DNA of 64,000 nucleotides from contig OU342638.1 of NCBI GenBank assembly GCA_910589415.1, positions 10,208,014 through 10,272,013 on the forward strand, in the 5' to 3' direction. Shown in pieces: positions 45,390 to 55,676 of the stretch. The DNA is from Malachius bipustulatus (Eukaryota; Arthropoda; Insecta; Coleoptera; Melyridae). Position 1 is the first letter of the stretch. Every line of letters starts with the position of its first letter. The notes under the pieces were generated by a model. It had not been told where the DNA came from. It did no database searches and saw nothing but the letters and a program-made list of their open reading frames with translations. A program made the position numbers and the translations under genes.

Positions 45390-48094
45390 CTGAAGTTTCA
45401 GAATAGTAGGCACTAAGTTCTTAGAAATATTACGGACTTAAAGTAAACACATTGTTGCCAGCTTTTAATTCTTGGTGTTTTATCATTTTGTATTTTTATC
45501 ATTCACATGCAGGTAAATGGTTGTAGGATAAAAAATACTGTGTTTTATTTGTTGAGTAATTTTTCTGCTATAATAATTTCACAACATCGATATTTAATAG
45601 CAAAAGATGTAGAATTTCAATGAGGTTCGGTCCCTTAAAATATAATATATGGCAACATTACAGCAGTGTCAACAAGTACAAAGGATAAGCAGGTCCAACT
45701 TGCAGTAAGGTAAAGTAAGATGGATATATATCGAGCATGCTGCCAGTCCGTCCAAGGCAGCTCCGTATTCAGTGGCGTATCGTTCATGCTATTTTCGTGA
45801 GGGGCTGCAATATAACATTTATCGCTCCTTTAAATCCTTAATATTTTATTTTTATGTTTATATTTGCTGAATTATTGAAGCATCACAAAAATTAAAAAAC
45901 GCATGAAAATGAATGAAAAAGAATTCGCGGCAGTGGAATAACCTGAACAAAAAGAAAAGTTGTTTGTTTTGGGCTGTTATTGGATGTCGATCGGGACTTG
46001 TATATTTTTCTCTTTCTGTTTTCTGGTTGTCAGAAAAGAAAAATTAATATTACCGGGGGAAGAAGATTCTCGACTCTCGGGAACAACAAAATTTTGAATA
46101 TTTCATATTGTTCATAGACAATCTGTGAAGTAATTAAGAAATACAAGCTAGAAAAAATCAATATCTTACTAATTTGTTAATAATTAGTTATTAGTTAATT
46201 ATTTGGTAAAATAATAATACAATAATGATTCCTGTTTTGGGAATGAACTGAGTTCCAGGATACAGAAAAAGTTTAACTATAAGAAATTTACGGAATTACC
46301 ATCCCGGAAAAACCCATACCCGGTCGACAATAAAGTGCATAATTAGTGGGGATAGCTTGGTTGCTTTAAGGGTCGCTCATCAGATTTCCTGTCTGAATCT
46401 TATTTCTCAGTTCTCACTGTGGTGTAAACGGGAAAGAAGCAAGCTTCTTTGAGTGCCGAAGTGAAATACTGTTTAAATTTAAAGTTGTGAGCAATATGGA
46501 AGGCGAGAGCAGCCAAAGTAAACGTCGTCGTACGAATTTATCTACAGGAGAAAAAACTATTATATACAACGTGTATTGTGGACTCCGTGAAAGGAATCAA
46601 AGTATGTTGGTAAACGATGTAGTTGCTTTGTGTAGTGATTTAACCAAAGTGTCAACTAGGAGTGTACACCGAATCTTGAAAACTTTCAAAGAGTCCAAAG
46701 GCGGAACAGAAAAGGTAGCTGAAAATATTGAAACAAGGGGGAGAAAACGCATTGACATTGATGATGACATAAAATACGCCGTTCGGAGAAAATTTCATTC
46801 GTTCTTTTTCCGAAATGAAATTCCAACATTAAAAGCAATCGCTGCCGAAATCAATTCGGATGACGCAATGCCGAAAATATCGCGACGTGTCTTATTGCGG
46901 ACATTAAGACAAATGAACATAAGGCATATGAAAAGGCAGAGAAAAAGTCTTCTTATAGAAAGAGAAGAAATAATTTTGTGGCGGAGAAATTATTTACAAA
47001 AAATTCGAGAGTATCGTCGTGAAGGGAAGAAAATATATTTCTTAGACGAAACTTGGCTGAATCAAGGTCATACTGTTTCGAAAATTTGGCAAGATTTGGA
47101 AATAACAAGCCGTCGACAAGCTTTTTTTGAAGGTTTTTCCACAGGACTAAAAGCGCCAGCGGGCAAGGGGCGGAGGCTCATAATAACTCACATAGGTAGT
47201 GATTCGGGTTTTTTGGAAAACGGATTGCTACTTTTCGAATCGAAGAAAACTAGTGACTACCATGAGGAAATGGATGCGGAAAAATTCGAAAGCTGGTTTT
47301 TAAAAATTTTACCAAGCCTTGAGCCAAATTCGGTCGTGGTAATGGACAATGCTTCCTACCATAGTCGACGATTGGAGCCATCGCCAACAACTGCATGGCG
47401 AAAAGGTGACATCATTAACTGGCTGGCTCAAAGAAATATACCATTTGATGACAACATGTTAAAAGTGCAACTATTAAACATCGCAAGGGCACAAATACCT
47501 CATTTTAAGAGATATGCTGTCGACGAATTGGCTCGCGAGTGCAACATCATTGTACACCGCCTCCCTCCTTACCACTGTGAACTGAATCCTATAGAACTTA
47601 TTTGGGCTCAAATAAAAAACCAAGTGGCGAAACAAAACGTGACCTTCAAGATGGATGAAGTGAAACGCCTGCTAGCTACTGCAATAGGAGATGTGACGGC
47701 TGAAACATGGAGAAACTGCATCCGACATACTACAAAAGAAGAAGACAGAATGTGGGATCTAGACACAATAGTTGATGTTTCGGTTGAGCCATTAATTATC
47801 AACTTGAACGATAACGGTGATCGGGATAGTTGTCCATCATCCGACGATTTTTCTTCTGACGATGACTAAGGTACTATTTTTTTCCTATTTTCTTTGCTAT
47901 TTTTATTTTTGCTATATGCTATATTATTTACTATATGCTATATTATTTGGAAGTTTACAATTATATTTCTCAATAAATTCATTATTGTCTGAACCTATTT
48001 TGATATTTTGCGTCCGCCACTGAATGCTCCAACTGAGCGCTTATACGTCACGACCACTTCCGAGAACTTAGTGCCTACTATTCTGAAACTTCAG
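45390..48094 (+). mobile_element. Apparently complete DD82E Tc1/mariner-type transposon
   Basis: Perfect 32-bp terminal inverted repeats (CTGAAGTTTCAGAATAGTAG...) at 45390-45421 and 48063-48094, flanked by TA at 45388-45389 and 48095-48096. One long uninterrupted transposase ORF lies inside. At 2705 bp it is larger than common Tc1 elements, with a long AT-rich 5' region. All parts needed for mobility seem present. Confidence 0.92.
46496..47869 (+). CDS. Intact IS630-Tc1-mariner transposase with DD82E spacing
   Basis: 457-residue transposase. A GTG nine bases upstream is in frame, but the ATG at 46496 is the natural start. Residues about 1-130 hold a helix-turn-helix DNA-binding region, basic at first (KRRRT). 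Catalytic residues: Asp184 in FLDETWLNQG, Asp284 in VVVMDNASYHS, Glu367 in PYHCELNPIELIW. There are 82 residues between the second Asp and the Glu, unlike the 34-41 of ordinary Tc1/mariner enzymes. An IS630-Tc1-mariner lineage with DD82E spacing (called Sailor in the literature, as I recall) exists; assignment to it is inference. The C-terminus is an acidic Ser/Asp tail. No stop, frameshift or lost catalytic residue is visible. A polyadenylation signal AATAAA follows at about 47973. Confidence 0.93.
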   Translation: MEGESSQSKRRRTNLSTGEKTIIYNVYCGLRERNQSMLVNDVVALCSDLTKVSTRSVHRILKTFKESKGGTEKVAENIETRGRKRIDIDDDIKYAVRRKFHSFFFRNEIPTLKAIAAEINSDDAMPKISRRVLLRTLRQMNIRHMKRQRKSLLIEREEIILWRRNYLQKIREYRREGKKIYFLDETWLNQGHTVSKIWQDLEITSRRQAFFEGFSTGLKAPAGKGRRLIITHIGSDSGFLENGLLLFESKKTSDYHEEMDAEKFESWFLKILPSLEPNSVVVMDNASYHSRRLEPSPTTAWRKGDIINWLAQRNIPFDDNMLKVQLLNIARAQIPHFKRYAVDELARECNIIVHRLPPYHCELNPIELIWAQIKNQVAKQNVTFKMDEVKRLLATAIGDVTAETWRNCIRHTTKEEDRMWDLDTIVDVSVEPLIINLNDNGDRDSCPSSDDFSSDDD

Positions 48095-48446
48095 TATAAT
48101 ACCATCAAAATCGCGAAAAATTTATGATTTTGCTTACCAACGTTTCATTAAATGGGCCGATGAACAGAAGGTGCCCGATGGTGTTTATACGGAAAACGTA
48201 ATGTTGGCTTATTTCTCCCATTTGTCACACAAATTGAAGAGCTCATCCATGTGGGCTCAATTTTCAATGATTAAAACTGAATTGAACATCAAGCATGACA
48301 TTAACATTAATAAATATGCCAAACTAACTGCATTTTTAAAGAGAAATGGTGAAGGGTACATACCAAAAAAATCGAAAGTGCTCACCAAACAACAGTTTGA
48401 TACATTTTTAACAGAAGCACCAAATAATGTTTATTTAGCCTCAAAG

Positions 48447-48510
48447 GTAATACAATTAATTTAATAAGAAAATCATATATGTTCTATAATAATGGATTAT
48501 TCTTTTGTAG
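48447..48510 (+). other. Intron of the tyrosine recombinase gene
   Basis: AAG|GTAATA donor and TTCTTTTGTAG acceptor, 64 bp, phase 0. Reading through would meet TAA at 48463, while removal joins two domains of the same family. Confidence 0.75.
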
Positions 48511-49320
48511 ATCCTATTAATTTTTGGAGTATCAGGGGCGTGTCACTGTGATGAGCTATTACACTTAAATGTGGACGATATTGAAGATTTGGGAACTTTA
48601 ATATTAGTTAAAATTGTAAATACCAAAACAAAAAAACCACGTTCATTTACAATTATTGGCGATTTTTATACAAGAATGTACAGAGAATATGCCGCTCTTC
48701 GCCCAAAAGACTTTAATTTATCCAGATTTTTCATTAAATATCAGAACGGAAAGTGTCACCGTGTGGTAATGGGCATTCATAAAATTTCAAACACTTCCAG
48801 AGAAGTTGCCACTTATTTGAAATTACCGAACTCAAATGAATATACCGGGCACTGTCTCCGGCGCACTTCGGCTACCATTCTTGTTGACAACGGAGGGGAT
48901 ATAACAAACTTGAAGAGGCATGGGGGGTGGAAATCAAGCTCTGTAGCAGAGGGCTACATTAACGACTCCTTAGCAAACAAAAATGATACTGCTATGAAGA
49001 TACTCAGCCCAAAAATTAATACTAATTTAAGTGAAAATCTGCCTCATGATCCGAATACTAAGGCAATTTCACTACCATTAATTGAAAACACCGCAACTGA
49101 TGTCTTTCCAAAACTTAATCAAGAATCTGACGCACTCTTAGAGCATGGTTGTTCTCATACACAAAAACAAATAACTGTTGAAACTGGTTTAGCAAGCAGT
49201 GGCTTAAACATTCAGAATTGTAAACTTGAAAATTGTTCATTCCAAATTACTGTAATAAATAAATAGATAAATAAATAAATTCAGAAAATTTTATGTTTCA
49301 ATACTACGCTTGCGGAAAAA

Positions 49321-49737
49321 CATACAAACTGTTTAAACTGTCATTACTGAAGAGTTAAAAAATATAAAAAATCCGAATGTCCAATAAAAAAATACCACTC
49401 CTAAAACATAGGCAGTGAAGATTGGATGGAATTTTGCTCTACCATTTACTGTCCATTCGTCCGACCAAAATTGCATTTTAAAGTTTTGTCTCATAATATG
49501 AAAATTATCGAAAATATAATAATGTTTCAATTATTGGAACATTCATCACACAGTAAAAAAAAAGTACCACCTTAAAAACCACCCTGTAGAATCTTGAAAG
49601 TATCCATATGTCATAAAAAGTTTTGCAGTTTCTCACCATAATGGGCCCCATGATCTAGATCTCAATAAAGCATTGTTAATCAAGCTCCTCTAATAAATAT
49701 ACACCTGAATGGACAGAAGTCAATGTTGTAGTCGTAT
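49321..49737. other. AT-rich non-coding stretch
   Basis: Nothing supported. A minus-strand 65-codon ORF has no domain. It may include the 3' end of the LINE fragment to the right, which lies on the minus strand. Confidence 0.25.
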
Positions 49738-50363
49738 CTAATGAAATTGTGATTTTGGGTGACAGTCATGACTACATTTAGAAATATTCACTGAATTTTT
49801 TGCACACCAGATCTGAAGATTATTCATGTCGCTGTGTAGAGCATCATAGTCGGAAGATGATGCTATGTAGGGGATCAAATCATCCGCATATAGCAAATAA
49901 TGACAACTAAGGACATAAGAGACATCAGTGATGAATATCAGGAAGAGCTGCAGTGGTCCGAGATTAGAACCCGGGGGAACTCCTGAGGTAACAAGAGAAA
50001 TGTCCGAATCGAATCCACCATACAAGAAACATATCGAGTTCTGTCTTGCAGGTAAGATCTAAAAACAAAAATGAGCTGATCATTGAAATCAAATGAAGAA
50101 AGTTCAACTAATAAGAATTGAATCATCCAATTTGTCAAAAGCTTTAAAAAAATCCTTGTAGGCAACATATTCACCTGTCCCTGTTGGTCCATACAACTCG
50201 CAAGATAATCAGTAAAGGTGTCTAAATTAGAAATGGTTGAACGTTTTGGCATGAAACCAAGTTGTTTATCAGTCAACTGATCTTTAATTGAAGAGTGCAA
50301 GTAGCCACACAAAAGCATTTCAAAAATCTTTGCGAAGAGGTATTGGACCAGTGACTTCAGCAC
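49738..50363 (-). pseudogene. Decayed jockey-like LINE reverse transcriptase
   Basis: The minus strand shows a FAKIFEMLL...QLGFMPKRSTISNL block (50363 downward) and, in another frame, a GVPPGSNLGPLQLFLIF block and the catalytic YADD box (HYLLYADDLIPY, about 49890). These are the central fingers and palm motifs of non-LTR reverse transcriptases. The frames switch around 49980-50025. Both ends are missing, and neither ORF1 nor endonuclease is attached. Confidence 0.8.
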
Positions 50364-51671
50364 AATCTCCGAGTGTTCCGGGTCCTGTGAGCAAATTCAG
50401 ATAAATTTTGATTTCATTTCTTGAATAAAATAATTACGTGACACACAAACACTATTTCTTTTAGATTTGCATGCTCTGCGGGCAAACTGCTCTTAATTTA
50501 CTACGAAAATTATTAAACTTTTATATGATTTACGGCCTATTGCAAGTATCCCATTATTGGCAGAATGCGTTTTTGAGAAATCAAATGCATATAATTTACA
50601 AAATCACCCTATACCTGATGGCCGCTGCCTTCTTTTCCTTCTTGTTGGCAGACTTCTAATCAGATTCTCTCCCCGCACCTCTGTCCTCTTCAAATACGGG
50701 GAAGTAGGGCGGACTCGTTGCGAGCTGTTCTTGGCATTATATCCAATGTAGGGGCCTCCTGTTCGCACCCTCCCGCCTGAGAGATGGCAGTTTTCAACAG
50801 GGACAACTGTAGATCCATTTTCTCTCAAGGTCAACGTTACTCCCGGTCATCGGCCCGACCCCTGCTGAAGCAGATGCTGGTGTGGAAGGACACAGACTCT
50901 TCTTGTCCATACTGCCTGAAACAGAATCTAATATTATTTAAAGTTCCAAGTACAACATGACTGGTTCAATTTCTTTTGCTTTTTTGCAATTTTTTTATAC
51001 CAGAGAAATCCGAAAATCCCACTTGGTTTCGAATCATTTGCACAGTTTTTTGGGTAAAGCATTAAACTAATCTAAACTCTATCAATGGAAACAAAGGAAT
51101 GAAAACAATAGAGTTTTCAGAATTCGATTAATCAAAATAAGGAACTTGGCCCGAATCCTCGGATTAGAAAACGTTGACCTTATCAGGTATGTAAGGAATT
51201 CGCACACACAAAGGGACTAAGGTATGAAGATCAAAATTGACATTGAAGCATGATAATGTTCGCAAGGGTCATTTTTTTTATGAAATGGCGATCACCAGGC
51301 CTTCTAGATAAAGAATTATAATTAAGAATAGGCAAATCTTGGACAGAGGTTCACGTGTATTCCAGGTAATCAAGGTCCAAAAAGTTAAAGTTAGTACAAC
51401 TCAAATTGCACAATCAATTTTGACCTTATCAATCAAATTGTGCAAAATTTTGTTCACTTATTAATCTCATTAACATTTTTTGTGCTAGCCTGATGCAAAG
51501 CTAGCACAACTATTTTGTTTATCGAACTTGAGCCATTATCCCGTGTGTGTTTTATGCAAATTTTGTGCAAAACTTTTCAACAATTTAGTCATCGGTATCT
51601 TTTAAATTACCAGTTGTGCCAGCTTTAAGGTAAGACGATTATTTTTTGTATTTTACTTACAGCTGAAGAAG
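50364..51671. other. Unassigned stretch with a GC-richer patch
   Basis: 50640-50890 is notably GC-rich for this window but has no domain-bearing ORF; the antisense ORF there is Arg-rich and looks accidental. 51300-51600 has several TTGTGC(A/C) strings. No terminal repeats were found. Confidence 0.3.
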
Positions 51672-52830
51672 GTGTATAAAAGCACTCCTCAAAATCTTGA
51701 CAGTATAAAGTTTAATTTTTTAAAACTAAAAAGGCATGCAGGAAATGCAAAAATAGGCGAAAAATTTCCTGTTAACAAGTCGTTGGAGGTTTCGTTTTTG
51801 AGAAACAGGGTGTTAAAAGTTCTTCAAAAAAATTTTTTTTTAATATGCAGCATGGTCTCACCAGGGTCGATATCAAGCGAAATGTCAATTCTGTAGAGGC
51901 TGATATACATCAGATATCCAAAATAAAGATGGAGGCATTTTAGTTGAATGTAAAAATCTTCTGAAGATAATGCAAAACTTGTGAGGTTAGTCGGTGAAAA
52001 ATTAGCAGCTTCTTCCTATACAGTGAATGCAGTCCATGGTCTACACCACAGAATAAGAATTGTTGGCATGACTGAAAAGTATAGTGAAACTGAACTACAA
52101 GATTACCTGACTAGAATTAACAAAAATATATTTATTGCTAACTCAGTTTGTAAGGTGATAAGGGTAAGTAGCACCAAAAATTGCCGTACATATAAGAAAG
52201 TAAATGACACCGCTGCTTAGTCCGATTTTAAAATTCTTAGAGCAAAAATTAAGCGTGACATAAAGCCTGCATACAATGCCTACTTGAAGAGCATAGAAGG
52301 GGACATTAATAAAGACACAAAAAAGTTTTGGGTCTATGTAAAGTCTAAAACTAATTCTCCTGCTGTTCCAAATAGAATTTCTTACAATGGAAGTGAGTTT
52401 GAAGATCCTGATGACATTGTGAACTCGTTCACTGAATTTTTCGGATCAGCCTACATGTCTTCCAATAACACTGAATCCACTGTTAATAATCGCCTTCACG
52501 GTGGATCGGCTTTCTCTATTCCATATTTTGGCAGGAGGGAAGTACTCGAGGCACTAAAGCGTATCAAGTCCAACCTAACTACTGGACCTGATGGTATTCC
52601 GGCATTCATTTTGAGAGACTGTACAACTGTATTCGCGAGACCTTTGGCAATTATATACAATATCTCCATAAAACAGGGTATCTTCCCGGATATGTGGAAG
52701 AAATCCTAGATTAGACCAGTATTTAAATAGGGAGAAAGGGAGATAGTCAACATGGATTTATGAGGGGTCGATCTACTGTGACCAACCTCTTCTGCATTAC
52801 CCAATACACATCTGAAGCCACTCACAAACA
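51672..52830 (+). pseudogene. Internally deleted jockey-like LINE (ORF1 joined to reverse transcriptase)
   Basis: 51672-52215 holds decayed ORF1-like sequence, including an RRM-like block (HRIRIVGMTEKYSETELQ, about 52040). The ORF 52284-52709 starts with the pre-RT segment (DTKKFWVYVKSKTN) and reaches GPDGIPAFILRDCTT and FPDMWKKS, the first RT blocks. Next comes QHGFMRGRSTVTNL at about 52750, so the intervening NYRPI region is missing. The apurinic endonuclease domain normally between ORF1 and RT is also missing. A stop at 52707 and frame changes make it dead. Confidence 0.75.
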
Positions 52831-53208
52831 ACTAGAGAGGCCGATTACTTTCATTTCTTAATAGAAGACCAGTTGCCGATTAATTCGGAGGATCTTAGAA
52901 AGGAAATTAGAAGGGATCCTGTGCTAAGTAAGGTATATCTGTATGTGTGAGATGGCTGCTGGCCTAATGAGATGGCTGGAGAGTTTCAGCCATTTCACCG
53001 TAGACATTTTGAACTAAGTATTGAAAATGGATTGGTTATGTGGGGCTATAGGGTTTTGATTCCTAAAAGATTCAAAAAGCAACTGTTGGAGGAAATTCAT
53101 GGGGCTCACTATGGTATAGTAAAAATGAAAGCGTTAGCAAAAACGCCAAATAAAGTAAACCTCATTAAGTTTCCTGAAGGTCGTTATGCTTTTGATAGAG
53201 TACACTAA

Positions 53209-55040
53209 TGCCCGGTTGTTCAAAAAATAATTGCCAATTAATCTGAGATTAATCTATGATTAAGCAACAGGTATTGGGTCAAAGAGCGAATAATCTATGA
53301 TTAATTAAACATTATTCTAATAATCAACTCCTGAGATAATCATTGATTAATTAATGATTAAGGATCATTTCGGTTGTTCAAACACAAATCTTTGATTAAT
53401 CATTCGTAAATCAATAATTATTGTAATTATAGATATTTGAGTGATTAACTGTAAATTATGGTAGGTTTTAAAGTTATTTATTAGATATTTCTTGCATAAA
53501 TAATGAAAATTTATTAATTTCTTCTTGTTTATAAAGCGTGTTTGTGTTTTTTTTTATTAATAAATTCAAAAATAGTTGTAAATTACATTGGAAAAATACC
53601 CAATTATTAAACTTGAAATGGAATCGGATCTATCTTCACTGAGTGACTTCGAAGAAGAACAGGAATTACCTTTACGGAAAGTTCGTGTTATAAGAGAGAG
53701 AAAAAATCGTTTCGAAATGTTTGATGAATTTGAATTTAAGCAACGATATCGATTAAATAAAGCTCTGGTTCACGAATTCGGGGACCAGAATTAGGTCCAG
53801 GCACTAGGGCAAATTTGATAACGTTGAGATTTTATGCAACGGGTGTATTTCAACAGTTGGTAGGTGATGATGTGAATATACATTAATCTACCGCATGTCG
53901 AATAATTCACTCTGTTACAAGAAGAATTGCATCACTATCGCGCAGACATATTAATTAAGATGCCAGAAAAGGTGGAAGAATTGACCGAAGTACGAGCAGG
54001 TTTTTACCAAATTGCTGCATTTCCCAGGGTTGTTGGAGCTGTCGACTGCACCCACATAAAAATTGGGGGACCCAATGCTGAATTGTATCGCAACAGAAAA
54101 GGCTACTTTTCTTTAAATGTTCAGTGCATATGTGATGCAAATTTAAAGCTACGCAACATTATTGTTAGATGTAATTGTTGTACAGAACTCGGAGTTGCTG
54201 CTCGGTTCGTATTCCGGAGTCTGCCCAACAATTATATTCGTCCATCACTATTTTTGACCACGCCTGCTTTTTTGTCTAAAAAGAAAGTCTTTATCGACTG
54301 ATTTTCTACTATTTCAACGTATCTGGAAGGAAAGGAAAGACATAGGTAATGAAAAAACAGGAAATTGGAAAGTGGAACCAGAATGCAAAGGCAAAATCTT
54401 GTGAGATGTCAGGAGCTTATTAGATGGCAATTTCACTTACTTTCCAACAATTCAAAATAATCTTTGCTTCTTTTGCTCTGAGAAATTGCTCCGTTTCTTC
54501 TCCATAATTATTAGATACTACCAAAAATTGTGTCTCTCGAATTTGACTTTAAAAAATTTTCCAATTAATGGTTAAATAAAATAAGTTATTTCATAGGGAA
54601 TAAATATGACCTATAGAGACAAACAGGATACCTGATCAAACCTATTTATATAATGATTTACCTATTATATTGCAATATAATAATTTTACAATATACCTAC
54701 GTAAAACAATAAAATTCAATTTCATTTTTAAATGCAATGCAATACAAATAATTAATAATATTTTTTATTATTAATGACATTAATGTATAATGTAATGTTA
54801 GTTGTATTGTTAGTTTTAGCACTATCCATTTTTATTGTAAAACGAAACAGAAGAACCAGTAATTTATTGCCATATTGCCAGATTCGCATTCATTGATCGC
54901 TGATTAATCTCTGATTATGAAATTAGAGATTAATCAGTTATCATTTGTCTCGGTGCAACCCAATCTATCAATAATCTATGATTAGCAATAATTGATAATT
55001 TTGTAATTACTCATTAATTGGAGATTTGAACAACCGGGCA
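53209..55040 (+). mobile_element. PIF/Harbinger element inserted in the Gypsy integrase
   Basis: Terminal inverted repeats TGCCCGGTTGTTCAAA / TTTGAACAACCGGGCA. Right flank TTA (55041-55043); left flank TAA (53206-53208), consistent with a TTA duplication carrying one change, since the Gypsy frame wants Leu there. Subterminal ATTAATC-type strings recur at both ends. 1832 bp with a decayed transposase inside. Confidence 0.85.
53588..54301 (+). pseudogene. HARBI1-like transposase, frameshifted
   Basis: The ORF 53588-53794 (first ATG at 53618) is an acidic leader, then the RFEMFDEFEFKQRYRLNKALV block typical of the DNA-binding N-terminus. After a gap, 53927-54301 carries FPRVVGAVDCTHIKI with the first catalytic Asp and YRNRKGYFSLNVQ. 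The expected RWPGS.HD block appears only in another frame after about 54175, so at least one frameshift follows. The C-terminal Glu region is not recognisable. Non-functional. Confidence 0.82.
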
Positions 55041-55362
55041 TTAGATTTCTTAGGGCCGTTTAAAGACCATGTTTATTTATTAATCGTAGATTCATATTTT
55101 AAATGGCCGGAGGTTTATAAAATTAATAAAATGGATACTCCAAGTACCTTAGAAAAACTAAGGGAGTGTTTTGCGAGGTTCGGGCTACCTAGTACTTTGG
55201 TTTCGGATATTGGGCCTCAACTAGTTAGTTCTGAATTTGAGGAATTTTGTGTTAAAAACGGCATTAAACATGTAAAATCTCCTCCTTATCATCCGGCAAT
55301 CAACGGGGCTTCCGAGAACGGGGTGAAATCTTTTAAGAATGCTCTAAACAAACTTCTCATGG

Positions 55363-55626
55363 TGTGGCGTCTTTTGACTTTGCACTGGTGTTTAATTAAA
55401 GTGGACTGTATTTTATTTTAAGTTTATTAGATTAACTAATATGTGAAGCCACAAATATACAACAACAATTTCTAATACGCTCTATCTCTAATTTTTACAT
55501 TTTTCTTCATAATAAATAATTAATAACAACTCGTCATGACGACGATTCTCGTCTATTTTCTAAGACTAATAGAGTTTAAAAAAGGACAACTGAAACTGGC
55601 CCACTCCTTTGAAAGAGGCTTAAACA
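55363..55626 (-). repeat. 3' long terminal repeat of the BEL/Pao element with polypurine tract
   Basis: In element sense it starts TGTTTAAGCC and ends GCCACA, giving TG...CA ends over 264 bp. Immediately before it lies the purine tract CCAAAGGGGGGAGGA (55627-55641), the usual plus-strand primer. An AATAAA-type signal lies inside. No second copy is present for comparison, so the borders rest on the TG/CA ends, the tract and the Gypsy break. Confidence 0.7.
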
Positions 55627-55676
55627 TCCTCCCCCCTTTGGAAGTCCTTGGCTTTCAAAATGATTAATAAACACTT

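Larger units (their letters stand above)
45310..49266 (+). pseudogene. Crypton-like tyrosine recombinase gene, one intron, interrupted by a DNA transposon
   Basis: Site-specific recombinase of the phage-integrase fold. An ATG at 45310 opens an acidic N-terminus (MFQEEEELQG) that reaches the transposon at 45390. After it, the frame is open from about 48099 to 48446: SAM-like core-binding domain with LAYFSHLS and LKRNGEGY. A 64-bp GT-AG intron (48447-48510) joins exon 2 (48511-49266). The catalytic box has HCLRR (His codon 48850, Arg 48859), HGGW (48919) and the nucleophile Tyr at 48955 in VAEGY. The first catalytic Arg position reads GACHCDEL, where related proteins have an Arg, so activity is probably lost; both changes fit CpG decay. 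The frames on the two sides of the insertion do not match directly, hinting at a further small indel. Confidence 0.75.
44893..49320 (+). mobile_element. Putative Crypton-like element bounded by 14-bp inverted motifs
   Basis: TTTTTCCGCAAGCG at 44893-44906 and its exact complement at 49307-49320 bracket the tyrosine-recombinase gene. Cryptons are usually described as lacking terminal inverted repeats, so these could mark a different element type, recombination sites, or be chance. The bracketed interval minus the nested DD82E transposon is about 1.7 kb. Boundary call is inference. Confidence 0.4.
52850..55362 (+). pseudogene. Gypsy-type retrotransposon integrase, split by a Harbinger element and truncated by BEL
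   Basis: 52850-53205 encodes the zinc-binding side of a Gypsy integrase (RRDPVLSKVYLYV, then FELSIENGLVMWGYRVLIP and HGAHYGIVKMK), with a stop at about 52948. The frame resumes at 55044 after the Harbinger insertion: DFLGPFKDH, VDSYFKWPEV (first catalytic Asp), SDIGPQLVSSEFEEF (second), HPAINGASENGVKSF (Glu). It ends abruptly at 55362, where a BEL long terminal repeat begins. Protease, RT and RNase H are absent. The spacing of the triad is normal, so the fragment was functional before the breaks. Confidence 0.82.

Noticed and set aside
49604..50834. Arg-rich minus ORF 50604-50834 and nearby short plus ORFs as genes
   Set aside because: No domain, no conserved pattern; explained by a local GC-rich patch.
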